Positions 55,739-64,000 of a DNA stretch of 64,000 bases are shown here, one piece after another. Each line of letters starts with the position of its first letter. Positions within the stretch are counted from its first letter, which is position 1. The stretch comes from Planctomycetia bacterium. GTDB taxonomy: Bacteria; Planctomycetota; Planctomycetia; Pirellulales; Thermoguttaceae. The DNA lies in NCBI GenBank assembly GCA_030539295.1, contig JAUNSJ010000006.1, forward strand, positions 1 to 64,000, written 5' to 3'. Made by a program: the position numbers and the translations under genes. The notes beneath the pieces were generated by a model. The model saw only the letters and a program-made list of their open reading frames with translations. It was not told where the DNA came from and made no database searches.

Positions 55739-57082
55739 TTACTTTGCGTTTTCTTTGAGTAACGCGTTCAGGTCGGCGGTTGTCTTCATAGCGCAGAATT
55801 TAGGCCCGCACATTGTGCAGTAATGCTCGCGTGATACGGACCCGTCGGGATTCAATTTCGGATGGGCAACGGACCCGTCCGGAGCTTTTCTCGCTTCCTG
55901 ATAATATTCTCGGGCACGTTCACTGTCCAGAGCGAGTTCAAATTGTTTCTCCCAGTCAAAGGCGTAGCGTGCTCGGGCCATGGCGTCGTCAGGCTCGCGT
56001 GCTCCCGGACGATTTAAGGCAACGTCAGCCGCGTGCGCCGCGATCTTGTACGCCACGACGCCACGACGCACATCGTCAATATTGGGCAGGCCCAAATGCT
56101 CCTTGGGCGTTACGTAGCAGAGCATGGCCGCGCCGTACATAGCGGCCATGGCCGCCCCGATCGCGCTGGTGATATGATCGTAGCCTGGCGCAATATCGCA
56201 GACAACCGGGCCGAGCACATAGAATGGGGCGCCGTAACATTCCTTCTGCTGACGCCGCATGTTCATTTCTATTTCGTTCATGGGGACATGGCCAGGCCCT
56301 TCGATCATGACCTGTGTTCCATGCTGCCATCCCCGCTGCGTAAGTTCACCCATAACCGACAGCTCGGCGAACTGCGCCGCGTCGCTGGCATCGTGAATAC
56401 AGCCCGGTCGCAGACCGTCGCCGAGGCTCCAGGTCACGTCATACTGCCGCATGATTTCGCACAGTTCATCGAAATGCTCATAGAACGGGTTCTCCGCTTT
56501 ATGGGCAGCCATCCATTTCGCGGTCAGAGAGCCGCCCCGACTGACGATTCCGGTCAAACGACTTTCGACCAAAGGCAAATGACGTTGGAGCAAGGCGCAG
56601 TGGATCGTCATATAGTCGACGCCTTGACGTGCCTGATGCTCTACGGCGTCGAGAATGTTTTGGGCCGTCATATCAAGAATATCGTCCAGTTGCTCGCACA
56701 GATGATAGAGCGGAACCGTACCGACCGGCACGCTCACGGCGTCAATAACAGCCTGTCGCAGTTCGTCAATGCGATCCCCGGTCGAAAGGTCCATGACCGT
56801 ATCCGCCCCGTAATAAATGGCGCAATTCACCTTGGCCAGTTCACATTTCGGGTCACCGGCAAGTGACGAGTTTCCCAGATTCGCGTTGATTTTCGTCTTC
56901 GCAGCCGTTCCAATTCCCGTTGGCGACAGGCCTTTCTCCAGGTGAATCTTGTTCGCCGGGATGACCATGCGGCCGGCGGCCACTTCCTGTCGTACCAGCT
57001 CCGGCTCCAGGGATTCTTTTTGCGCTACTATTTCCATTTCCGGGGTTATTTCGCCCTGGTTCCCTCGTATATACTGTGTCAT
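55739..57082 (-). CDS. thiC: phosphomethylpyrimidine synthase
   Basis: 447 residues from ATG 57082, where the family start [17 protein letters not shown] begins. Radical-SAM-like enzyme converting aminoimidazole ribotide to HMP-P in thiamine synthesis. Seen: [124 protein letters not shown], and the C-terminal 4Fe-4S motif CTMCGPKFC. Length fits the shorter bacterial ThiC type without the plant-like N-terminal domain. Confidence 0.96.
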   Translation of the reverse strand: MTQYIRGNQGEITPEMEIVAQKESLEPELVRQEVAAGRMVIPANKIHLEKGLSPTGIGTAAKTKINANLGNSSLAGDPKCELAKVNCAIYYGADTVMDLSTGDRIDELRQAVIDAVSVPVGTVPLYHLCEQLDDILDMTAQNILDAVEHQARQGVDYMTIHCALLQRHLPLVESRLTGIVSRGGSLTAKWMAAHKAENPFYEHFDELCEIMRQYDVTWSLGDGLRPGCIHDASDAAQFAELSVMGELTQRGWQHGTQVMIEGPGHVPMNEIEMNMRRQQKECYGAPFYVLGPVVCDIAPGYDHITSAIGAAMAAMYGAAMLCYVTPKEHLGLPNIDDVRRGVVAYKIAAHAADVALNRPGAREPDDAMARARYAFDWEKQFELALDSERAREYYQEARKAPDGSVAHPKLNPDGSVSREHYCTMCGPKFCAMKTTADLNALLKENAK

Positions 57083-57588
57083 GACCCTGAAAAACTCCTC
57101 AATACTGGAATCGCCACGGAACCTGTACTCGCAAAACCAACCCGATGTCGGTCGTGCCAACCTGCCTTAAAGGAAACAGTCCAAAACGACCACGGTCACA
57201 GTAGTGCCAAGGGACACGCAGAGGCATCCGGTTCCGTCTGACCGGTCCTGCCATGCGATTCCCCGATAAGCGTCTTACAAAGCTACCCGGTGTAAACACG
57301 GGCGCAATGGCGCGTTGGTAGTCTCAATCCACAAAGGTCGGTTCCATTCTCTATATCCTACCCGAAATCGTATAAATGACAAGAAGGCTTGTCATTTTCC
57401 TCCAATTCGTTATAATAGAGAGCACTGCCGTTTATACGCGGTTGCGAACTGGAAATCCTGTACTGGCAACTGTTTCAATCAGGAAAGACAGAAAAACAGC
57501 AGTAACCTTAACAGTCAGATAAAATAACAATAATACTCAAGACAGAGAAGGGCCCGCCTCTTCCGCGTCTTAAAGGAGCGACCCAAGA
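57083..57588. other. divergent intergenic region between thiC and argJ
   Basis: About 500 bases without a gene. It contains the argJ promoter and an inverted repeat (separate entry). I looked for a TPP riboswitch on the minus strand before thiC and did not find its CTGAGA core or the ACCTGAT element. Confidence 0.6.
57374..57416 (+). promoter_or_regulatory. argJ promoter overlapped by a 10-bp inverted repeat
   Basis: TTGTCA (57389-57394), 16 bases, TATAAT (57411-57416). The -35 lies within the right arm of a perfect inverted repeat AAATGACAAG (57374-57383) / CTTGTCATTT (57388-57397) with a 4-base loop; the left arm gives a second TTGTCA on the minus strand, possibly the thiC -35. It looks like an operator for a dimeric regulator; it does not resemble an ArgR box. 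Confidence 0.65.
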
Positions 57589-58785
57589 ATGTCCATTGCG
57601 TTTCCCAAAGGTTACCGGTTTGCCGGAGTTCATTGCGACGTCAAACCGAACACGACCAAACTGGATTTGGCCCTGGTCGTTAGTGACGTACCCGCAACAG
57701 CCGCCGGGGTTTACACGAAAAATCTCGTTTGCGGGGCTCCCGTTATTCTCGACCGGTCCCGGACTCCCGGTTTTGGTCTGCGGGCCGTGGTCGTCAATTC
57801 CGGCGTGGCCAATGCCTGCACGGGTGAATTGGGCCTGGTCAATGCGACGAAAATGACCGCTCTGGCCTCCGCGGCTATTGGGGCACCCGAAAATTCTTCA
57901 CTCGTCCTTTCTACCGGCGTGATTGGCGTGCAGCTCCCCATGGACAACATTGCCCGAGGCATTCAGGATGCGGCGCGGGAGCTGGCCGCGACGGAAACGG
58001 CGTTCGACAACGCGGCTCATGCCATGATGACCACCGATACGCACCCGAAAACTGCTGCCCGAACTCTCTGCTGCTGCGATGGCTCGAAAATCACTCTGGC
58101 CGGCATGTGCAAAGGAGCCGCCATGATCGGTCCCAATATGGCAACCATGCTCGTAATTCTCATGACTGACGCCGCTTTGGACCCGGAGCCTGCGCAAGAC
58201 ATGCTGCGTCGCGCCGCCGATGCCACCTTTAACTGCATAAGCGTTGAAGGCCATACCAGCACAAGCGACAGTGTCGTCTTCTTCGCCAATGGAGTTGCGC
58301 ACCCCGCTCCGCTTACCGGCACCGACCTGGTACAATTCGAACAGGCCTTACTCGAACTCTGTGAAGAACTTGCGCGAATGATTCCCAACGACGGCGAAGG
58401 CGTTTCCCACATGATTACCATTGACGTCTCCGGTTGCGCGACCCGGGCCGACGCCAAACAGATTGCCAAAAATATCGCCAATGATCCACTCGTCAAAACG
58501 GCGATCTGCGGTGCGGACCCGAACTGGGGACGCATCGTGTCCGCTGCTGGCTGGGCGGGCGTTCCGTTCGACCCGGGCAAAGTTTCCCTTAAGGTCAATG
58601 GTTTTCCGCTCTATAAGGACGGCATGCCGCTTCCCTTTGATAAACCTCTGGTCTCCGATCATATTCGCCAGAATCGCGAGACTCATTTTGAACTTTCGCT
58701 ACAGGAAGGAACGGAATCGATTCGCTTCTGGACTTCCGACCTGACAGCCGAATATGTACGTTTAAATTCCGATTACACAACATGA
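57589..58785 (+). CDS. argJ: bifunctional glutamate N-acetyltransferase / amino-acid acetyltransferase
   Basis: 398 residues, usual ArgJ length. It recycles the acetyl group from N-acetylornithine to glutamate in arginine synthesis and can also use acetyl-CoA. Self-cleavage site in MCKGAAMIGPNMATMLVIL, where the Thr of ATM becomes the N-terminal nucleophile. Other marks: VVNSGVANACTG, FNCISVEGHTSTSDSVVFFA, GADPNWGRIVSAAG. AAAGGAG lies ten bases before ATG 57589. Confidence 0.96.
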   Translation: MSIAFPKGYRFAGVHCDVKPNTTKLDLALVVSDVPATAAGVYTKNLVCGAPVILDRSRTPGFGLRAVVVNSGVANACTGELGLVNATKMTALASAAIGAPENSSLVLSTGVIGVQLPMDNIARGIQDAARELAATETAFDNAAHAMMTTDTHPKTAARTLCCCDGSKITLAGMCKGAAMIGPNMATMLVILMTDAALDPEPAQDMLRRAADATFNCISVEGHTSTSDSVVFFANGVAHPAPLTGTDLVQFEQALLELCEELARMIPNDGEGVSHMITIDVSGCATRADAKQIAKNIANDPLVKTAICGADPNWGRIVSAAGWAGVPFDPGKVSLKVNGFPLYKDGMPLPFDKPLVSDHIRQNRETHFELSLQEGTESIRFWTSDLTAEYVRLNSDYTT

Positions 58786-58857
58786 TACGGTCACTTTCGA
58801 CCACTGCAACGTTACCTGACACTTCAGTTGGGTCAACATAATGCGAGGAGAATAATA

Positions 58858-60045
58858 ATGAAGAACTGTCATTTTCGCTTGCGATACGCGGCCGTTTGGT
58901 TGAGTTTTCTGGTCGCGACACTACTCTATTGCGGATTCGGGGTGGGGCAAGAGACCCCTGAGCCGCCAGCATCTGGGGCAGCCCCATCACCCGTCGAAGA
59001 GACGCAAGCTGAGGCTCCCAAAGCCGGACACGATTTTGATTCTCCCCCGCGTCCCGAGGCGGATTCCGCGCAACCGTCTGCATTTCCTGGAGATAAAACG
59101 GTCTTTGTCGCTCTGGTCCGGTCCATCGACTCCTTTTTCGACGCACTTGAACTTACCTTAAAGAGTGACAAGAAATCGCTCGCCAGTTTCGCACTGAACC
59201 GTGATTTTTTGGAAGAGACCATGACGCAGGACGGCCCTGACTTCGCTCGTCCCTTTGGCCTCGTTTTCCGGAAAGGGCCCCAAGGCCTGTTCCCCATCTT
59301 TTTTATTCCTGTTACCGACAACATTAAAAAGCTCAATAACATTATTTTACTCCCACAAATCTTTCAGCAGGTTAAAGATGAATACGGCCCCACGAATCGT
59401 TATAAAGTCCGCCAGGATATAGCCGTTTTGGGAGGACTTCACTATTTCTACTGGGCCGAGGAACAGCTCTATGCGGAAGAAAGGGACGGGTGGTTGTGGG
59501 TAACGACGGAACAGGGATTTAACCGTTTGCCGCGAGACCCGAAAGAAGCGTTTCCGGACAAGAAATACCGGAACGGAGAAGTTTTCTGGGCTTGGCTGGA
59601 CAAGACGCAACTGACACCGGAAGACCGCGCACAAATCCGCGCGACCGCACAGGTGGCCGCCAAGCAGTGGATGACCTCTTCCAGTTGGGAGATTCCCGCC
59701 ATGGCCGGCAGGAAACTTCAGGAGTTATCCGATAAACAGAGTAGTTTCATTCACGACACAGACAAGGCCGAACTATGGTTGTGCCAAGAGGTTACGTCGC
59801 GTATCCCTTCGGACATTGGTCCGACGAAGCTGGGAACGACCGCGGCCGATTTTGTTTTTACGCGTCGTGCCTATACGCTCAAATCCGACGGGACGTTCCG
59901 CCGGGCAGACCGCAAATATCGTATTACCTCCTCCATGATTGCTTGGTGCATCAAAGCGTCTCTGGAATACGATAAGGCCGCGGAGGAACAGCGTTTTGGG
60001 CCTATTTTGGAAATTCCACGCGAAATATTCGACATTGAGTTTTAA
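58858..60045 (+). CDS. exported protein of unknown function, Pro/Glu-rich N-terminus
   Basis: 395 residues from ATG 58858 (GAGGAG seven bases upstream). Signal peptide YAAVWLSFLVATLLYCGFG, a Pro/Ala/Glu-rich linker (about 30-75), then a folded domain of about 310 residues beginning KTVFVALVRSIDSFFDALEL and containing FGLVFRKGPQGLFPIFFIP, WLWVTTEQGFNRLP and EVFWAWLDKTQL. The N-terminal half reads like an outward-facing barrier or checkpoint-type domain seen in planctomycete secreted proteins, but I cannot name a family. It ends two bases before the phosphopantetheinyl transferase start, so they are cotranscribed. Confidence 0.75.
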   Translation: MKNCHFRLRYAAVWLSFLVATLLYCGFGVGQETPEPPASGAAPSPVEETQAEAPKAGHDFDSPPRPEADSAQPSAFPGDKTVFVALVRSIDSFFDALELTLKSDKKSLASFALNRDFLEETMTQDGPDFARPFGLVFRKGPQGLFPIFFIPVTDNIKKLNNIILLPQIFQQVKDEYGPTNRYKVRQDIAVLGGLHYFYWAEEQLYAEERDGWLWVTTEQGFNRLPRDPKEAFPDKKYRNGEVFWAWLDKTQLTPEDRAQIRATAQVAAKQWMTSSSWEIPAMAGRKLQELSDKQSSFIHDTDKAELWLCQEVTSRIPSDIGPTKLGTTAADFVFTRRAYTLKSDGTFRRADRKYRITSSMIAWCIKASLEYDKAAEEQRFGPILEIPREIFDIEF

Positions 60046-60047
60046 GC

Positions 60048-60773
60048 ATGCTCCTTGAATACCAGCGCAATTCGTTCCATTTATTTTGCTTCCGGCTCGA
60101 CTCCCTACCTGGATTGGTCGCCGTCGATCGCATTTTTGACAGTCCGCTTGAGCTTCTCTCGCCCGCGGAAAAAGAGATGCTCACGCGGATCTCATCCGAC
60201 ACACGTCGCCAGCAATGGCTTGCCTGTCGCGCGGCTGCGAAACTCATGATTCGCCAGGCCTTTCGAGAGAAGTTCGATTATTCGGACATTACCATTTGCA
60301 GTCAGAACGCCGAAGGACGACCCGTCCGACCGCAACTGACCGTCCAAGGCCAGACACTTCCGTATGTCGCTTCGTTCTCTCACTTGAACGAGGCTGCGGT
60401 CGTTGCCTTGGCGGCCAGCGATTCGGTCTTTGCCGTGGGTACCGACCTGGTTAGGAATCAGTCTGTCTCGCCTGTTGTTGTTAAGACTTTTTTTTCCGAA
60501 CGGGAAAAGAATCTTTTAAACGGGCCGCAGCCTATAACTCCGGACGATATTTGGGCCGCCAAAGAAACGACGTACAAAGCCCGCTGCCAAGGGAGCGGGT
60601 TCTCGCCACGACGCATTGAGGTCGTTTCTCCTCTCATTGGGGAAACGGTTACAACGCGCATGGCCACCGACAATCAGGCCTCCCATTTTGATACCCAAGT
60701 CGTACATCTGCTCAAGGTTGCAGATTATCGTCTGGGGTTTTGTTTAATACAGGATACCCGTCATGCCACATGA
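60048..60773 (+). CDS. 4'-phosphopantetheinyl transferase superfamily protein
   Basis: 241 residues, Sfp-type pseudo-dimer. Seen: RRQQWLACRAAAKLMIRQAF, SFSHLNEAAVVALAASDSV, FAVGTDLVRN (usually G-I/V-D-x-E; here the second acidic residue is replaced, D-L-V) and WAAKETTYKARCQGSG (W-x2-K-E-x3-K). It should transfer 4'-phosphopantetheine from CoA to carrier proteins of lipid, polyketide or peptide synthases. The changed Mg-ligand region may weaken activity. Its end overlaps the MMPL gene start by 11 bases. Confidence 0.85.
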   Translation: MLLEYQRNSFHLFCFRLDSLPGLVAVDRIFDSPLELLSPAEKEMLTRISSDTRRQQWLACRAAAKLMIRQAFREKFDYSDITICSQNAEGRPVRPQLTVQGQTLPYVASFSHLNEAAVVALAASDSVFAVGTDLVRNQSVSPVVVKTFFSEREKNLLNGPQPITPDDIWAAKETTYKARCQGSGFSPRRIEVVSPLIGETVTTRMATDNQASHFDTQVVHLLKVADYRLGFCLIQDTRHAT

Positions 60774-63195
60774 ATTTTTGACTCGCGGTAAAAGATACTT
60801 CCTCTTCGCTGCAACAGTGATCCTGTTTGGGATCATTCTGTTTGGCGCCCAAAAATCCCGTGAAACTGCCCAGAACAGAGTCATTGACTGGTTACCGACG
60901 CAATTCGAGGAGACCCAAACCTATTTCTGGTTCCTTTCTCACTTTCACGACGGCGAACTTCTCATGATTTCCTGGGACGACTGTTCGCTGGACGACCCGC
61001 GACAGGAAGCAATTGCCGAACGCGTACTTGCCCCCCTGGCCGACGGTTCTCCCGCCTTCTTCCGAAAGGTGATTACAAGCAAAGGCGTTTACGAACAGCT
61101 TTCCGACCCCGAGCTCGACCTCTCTCATGAAGATATTCTTGACCGCATGAGTGGCTGGTGCCTCTCTCCCGACGGGCAGCAGGGATGTCTTATCCTCTTC
61201 CTGTCAGAATACGGTTGGCTCAATGCCGCCAAGTCTATAAAATTGGCTAAAGACGTTACGGCCGAAGTCACGCAGATTGCGCCGCAAGATTTCGAAAAAT
61301 TTATTCACATTGCCGGACCCAGTATCGACAGTACGGAAATTGACGAAGCGGTTTTACTGAGTCAGGAGAAATTGCTGCCTTTCTTTCTTGGCGGTTGCAT
61401 CGTTCTTCTTTTCATTTTATTGCGTGCCTGGCTCGGCGTGCTCGCCATCTTTCTGGCCGCCATTTTCAATGAGGAGCTTAGTGGTGCCTTACTGTGGTAT
61501 AGCGGAACGCCCACGGATTCCATTTCCATGCTAAGTGCTTCACTTATGTTCGTCCTGACAATATCAGGCGGGCTTCACCTGACGAATTATTATCGCGATG
61601 AAATTTCGCATCTCGGGCGCAAAGGGGCTTCCTTTGGCGCCATGAAAAAAGCTCTTGTTCCCTGTGCTCTGGCATGTCTGACCACCGTCCTGGGACTCTT
61701 CTCTCTCGCCGTCAGCAAGATTATTCCCATACAACGGTTCGGCATTTTTGCCTCCATTGCTCTGGTAATCGGAACGACTTTTTTCATTCTGTTCATTTGC
61801 TCCTTCTTTGAAGAGTTCCCTGTTCGCAAGTGGGAACCCAAAGCGGACAATGTCATAAAGTACTCCCGGCCCGACCTCTTAACCCGTTTGCTTGGCCTGA
61901 TTCCCGCTTGCGTATGGCGGAACAGAATCTTCATAACGGTTTTCTGTTTCCTCATGATTGTTGCCTTTGCGGTCGGCTTGCCGCGAATTAAGACGATCGT
62001 AACCTTTCATGGCATGTTCCCAAAAGATGCGCAGATTATTAAAGACTATGACTATCTGGAGCACGCAATCGGAGGCGTCATACCCGTAGAACTCGTCCTG
62101 GCCATTCCGCAATCGGATCCGGATAATCCTTCGTTCGCCAATGAGCTTGCCCTGCTCGACGAAATAAATTTCCAGTTGTCCGCGATTCCCGAGGTCGATT
62201 CCACTCTTTCGGCCCTCAACTTCGTTCCGTTCCTGCCGGACCCTGATGCGTCCGCCTTTCGTGCTGTTTCGCTGCGGTCCATCTTCAATAAGAAAGTGGC
62301 TGCCTCGCTGGATGAGTTGAAAACGGGGTGCCTTTTCGACAACACACCGCAACCGAACGACGCAAACTATCTCGGTCCGGACTCGTGTAATCTCTGGCGT
62401 CTCAGTTTGCGAATCGCCGCCTATAAAAATATCGCTTATGGCCCATTCCTCGACCAGGTCCTTCAAAAATCGCAATCGGTCATTAAAGAATTCGGACCGG
62501 AACTCGACCTCGAAAACGCTCGCACTCTCATAACCGGGTCCGTTCCGCTTGTGCACCAGACGCAAAAGCAGTTGCTAAATGATCTGACGAGCAGTTATAT
62601 TTCCGCTTTCGTCCTGATTACATTATGCTTTATACTTCTCCTGAAAAGTTTTTGGTGTGGCCTTTTGGCGATTATTCCCAACGTCTTCCCGAGTATTGTC
62701 GTTTTCGGTTTTATGGCTTGGGCTGGCATTCCTGTTGACATGGGTGCCATGATGACCGCGAGCGTCGCCCTTGGTATCTCGGTGGACGGCACATTCCATT
62801 TCCTCACCTGGTTCCAGCGCGGACTCAGTTCCGGGCTCTCGCAGAAAGCGGCGGTAACTTATGCGTACAGTCAATGCGCCACAGCAATGGCGCAGTCTTC
62901 GATTATTTGTGGCGGCGGCATGCTCATCTTCGGGTTCAGCGATTTTGTTCCTGTTGCCAAATTTTCCATTCTGCTCGTGGCTCTGGTCTTTATTGCTCTG
63001 TTCGGTGATATTGTCCTGTTTCCGGCCATGCTTTACGGACCCTTTGGCAAATTCTTTTTGCCTGATCACCTTAAGCGGACCGCAGCGAGAAAACGACTCG
63101 AATTAGCGCGGCAGAACGACGAACGTCTCCTGCCTGATAATCTTGCTGTTCAGTCGCCGCTCGGTGCCCTGCCTACCCCGGAGCAGTCCTCATGA
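60763..63195 (+). CDS. RND/MMPL-family membrane transporter
   Basis: 810 residues. Classic two-half RND layout: TM1 at about 10-28, a large external loop, TM2-6 (about 200-350: FFLGGCIVLLFILLRAWLG, LSASLMFVLTISGGLHLTNY), TM7 at about 385-405, a second external loop (about 410-610) and TM8-12 (about 615-775: LITLCFILLLKSFWCGLLAI, MTASVALGISVDGTFHFLTW, IICGGGMLIFGFSDF). MMPL members export lipids or lipid-like molecules. The neighbouring phosphopantetheinyl transferase (activating carrier proteins) suggests export of a product made on an acyl carrier. The ispF start overlaps its stop by four bases. Confidence 0.92.
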   Translation: MPHEFLTRGKRYFLFAATVILFGIILFGAQKSRETAQNRVIDWLPTQFEETQTYFWFLSHFHDGELLMISWDDCSLDDPRQEAIAERVLAPLADGSPAFFRKVITSKGVYEQLSDPELDLSHEDILDRMSGWCLSPDGQQGCLILFLSEYGWLNAAKSIKLAKDVTAEVTQIAPQDFEKFIHIAGPSIDSTEIDEAVLLSQEKLLPFFLGGCIVLLFILLRAWLGVLAIFLAAIFNEELSGALLWYSGTPTDSISMLSASLMFVLTISGGLHLTNYYRDEISHLGRKGASFGAMKKALVPCALACLTTVLGLFSLAVSKIIPIQRFGIFASIALVIGTTFFILFICSFFEEFPVRKWEPKADNVIKYSRPDLLTRLLGLIPACVWRNRIFITVFCFLMIVAFAVGLPRIKTIVTFHGMFPKDAQIIKDYDYLEHAIGGVIPVELVLAIPQSDPDNPSFANELALLDEINFQLSAIPEVDSTLSALNFVPFLPDPDASAFRAVSLRSIFNKKVAASLDELKTGCLFDNTPQPNDANYLGPDSCNLWRLSLRIAAYKNIAYGPFLDQVLQKSQSVIKEFGPELDLENARTLITGSVPLVHQTQKQLLNDLTSSYISAFVLITLCFILLLKSFWCGLLAIIPNVFPSIVVFGFMAWAGIPVDMGAMMTASVALGISVDGTFHFLTWFQRGLSSGLSQKAAVTYAYSQCATAMAQSSIICGGGMLIFGFSDFVPVAKFSILLVALVFIALFGDIVLFPAMLYGPFGKFFLPDHLKRTAARKRLELARQNDERLLPDNLAVQSPLGALPTPEQSS

Positions 63196-63692
63196 CACTA
63201 CCCTTTCAAATTCGCACGGGTCTCGGTCATGACACCCATCGTATAGAACCCGGGCGTCCTCTCCGTCTGGGCGGCGTAGCGCTCGAGTCCCCCTTTGGAC
63301 TGGCAGGCCACAGCGACGCCGATGTCCTGCTCCACGCCGTAATTGATGCCTTGCTCGGCGCGGCCGGACTCGACGATATTGGTACTCTCTTTCCCGATTC
63401 CGACCCCGACTTCCTGAACATTGACTCCACAAAGTTACTCAGCGAGGTCGCTCGTTTAGTCTCGTCACGCAACTGGACCATTTCCAATATAGATGTTATT
63501 CTTTTCGCCCAGGAGCCGAAAATTGCACCCTATCGCAGCGCCATTCGAAATCGACTCGCCGAACTTTTGAGCCTGCCGCTCGACGCGGTCAATATCAAGG
63601 CGAAAACAGGCGAAAAACTTGGCTTTATTGGCCGAGAGGAAGGCATTTCCGCCGCCGCCATTGCGACGCTCATTCGCGAGAACAGTCACTAA
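63192..63692 (+). CDS. ispF: 2-C-methyl-D-erythritol 2,4-cyclodiphosphate synthase
   Basis: 166 residues. GLGHDTHRIEPGRPLRLGGV (Asp and His zinc ligands), GLAGHSDADVLLHAVIDALL, DIGTLFPDSDPDF and the C-terminal AVNIKAKTGEKLGFIGREEG. It makes the cyclic diphosphate intermediate of the MEP isoprenoid pathway. Translationally coupled to the MMPL gene (ATGA overlap). Confidence 0.96.
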   Translation: MTLPFQIRTGLGHDTHRIEPGRPLRLGGVALESPFGLAGHSDADVLLHAVIDALLGAAGLDDIGTLFPDSDPDFLNIDSTKLLSEVARLVSSRNWTISNIDVILFAQEPKIAPYRSAIRNRLAELLSLPLDAVNIKAKTGEKLGFIGREEGISAAAIATLIRENSH

Positions 63693-63798
63693 ATTTTTGT
63701 TTTCAAACGCGGTGCCTGTGCACGCGACACTTCAAAAATTCCCAGTGGCGGTGTTTCCCCTGGTTCTACAGTGGTGTCGTAATACCCGTTGTGCCCGG

Positions 63799-64000
63799 TC
63801 ACTCATTGGTATACATATGGAGCATTTTGCGGACGTGCTCGGCGATCATTTTTCGCAGTTTCGGTGGTTCCACGACTTCCACTTCTTCCCCGTAGCCAAG
63901 AATCCACCATTGAATCTCTTCCAAACCGCTGACCTGGAATCGCAATTCAATCCGTCCGTTGGGCAACTCACGCATCTCTTGCGTCTTATGCCACTTAACC
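63799..64000 (-). CDS. WYL-domain transcriptional regulator, C-terminal part (partial)
   Basis: 66 residues visible, running off the right edge; TGA is the complement of 63799-63801. Sequence such as IELRFQVSGLEEIQWWILGY and GEEVEVVEPPKLRKMIAEHV is the typical end of WYL-domain proteins (the W-I-L-G-Y-G strand followed by V-x-P-x-x-L-R). Such regulators usually have an N-terminal helix-turn-helix, which is outside the window. Confidence 0.78.
   Translation of the reverse strand, partial: VKWHKTQEMRELPNGRIELRFQVSGLEEIQWWILGYGEEVEVVEPPKLRKMIAEHVRKMLHMYTNE

Noticed and set aside
57083-57310. TPP riboswitch before thiC
   Set aside because: The expected CTGAGA and ACCTGAT core elements are not present on the minus strand.

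Overview
The window reads as chromosomal DNA of a planctomycete. Six genes carry the DUF1559 pseudopilin signature (an [15 protein letters not shown]-terminus and, in most, a C-terminal H-x9-DG motif). There are three HzsA-related di-haem secreted proteins, a HYExAFE-family protein, many short lipoproteins with a transthyretin-like fold, and housekeeping genes scattered singly rather than in large operons. I cannot place it below phylum with confidence. No phage, plasmid, transposase or CRISPR locus was seen.

Layout. 1-17 kb is mostly core genome: tRNA-Leu(CAA), an MgtC/DUF4010 membrane protein, ubiE/menG, panB, a HYExAFE protein, a CheY-like regulator, a cyclophilin, rsmD, gyrA, glycerate 2-kinase, ligA and the carboxynorspermidine dehydrogenase/decarboxylase pair. 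17-22 kb holds the first secreted-protein cassette (E, minus strand). 22-27.5 kb holds a SpoIIE-type phosphatase, a glycosyltransferase and an OleC-like AMP ligase. 27.6-52.4 kb is the accessory core. Cassettes A and B (plus strand) and C and D (minus strand) each have a DUF1559 pseudopilin, then a small lipoprotein, then a large exported protein: an HzsA-like di-haem protein in A, an HzsA-like/FGE fusion in B, a Tat-exported probable alpha/alpha-barrel protein in C and a five-Asp-box sialidase in D. Cassette C is headed by a GntR/LacI-type regulator. Between C and D lie a 5-formyl-THF cyclo-ligase, an enlarged RpiB-like isomerase, two tRNAs and a repeat-rich non-coding stretch. 53-64 kb returns to core metabolism: aroF, pheA, thiC, argJ, then a tight run of secreted protein, phosphopantetheinyl transferase, MMPL exporter and ispF, ending in a truncated WYL regulator.

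The standout signal: four of the six DUF1559 genes have a homopolymeric G tract (11, 12, 8 and 10 G) inside the short leader that prepilin peptidase should remove. Counted from the start codon that has a Shine-Dalgarno sequence, the tract leaves the gene in frame in one case (C, 8 G) and out of frame in three (E, B, D). In those three the pseudopilin body is otherwise intact. Because the tract lies in the excised leader, changes of three G would not alter the mature protein, while changes of one or two would switch it off. This looks like a set of contingency (phase-variable) loci, or of transcriptional-slippage genes, controlling pseudopilins attached to exported enzyme cassettes. Cassettes A and B also share near-identical promoters with paired CGTCAA boxes upstream of a consensus -35/-10, suggesting co-regulation. 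Homopolymer sequencing error is the main alternative and cannot be excluded from the sequence alone.
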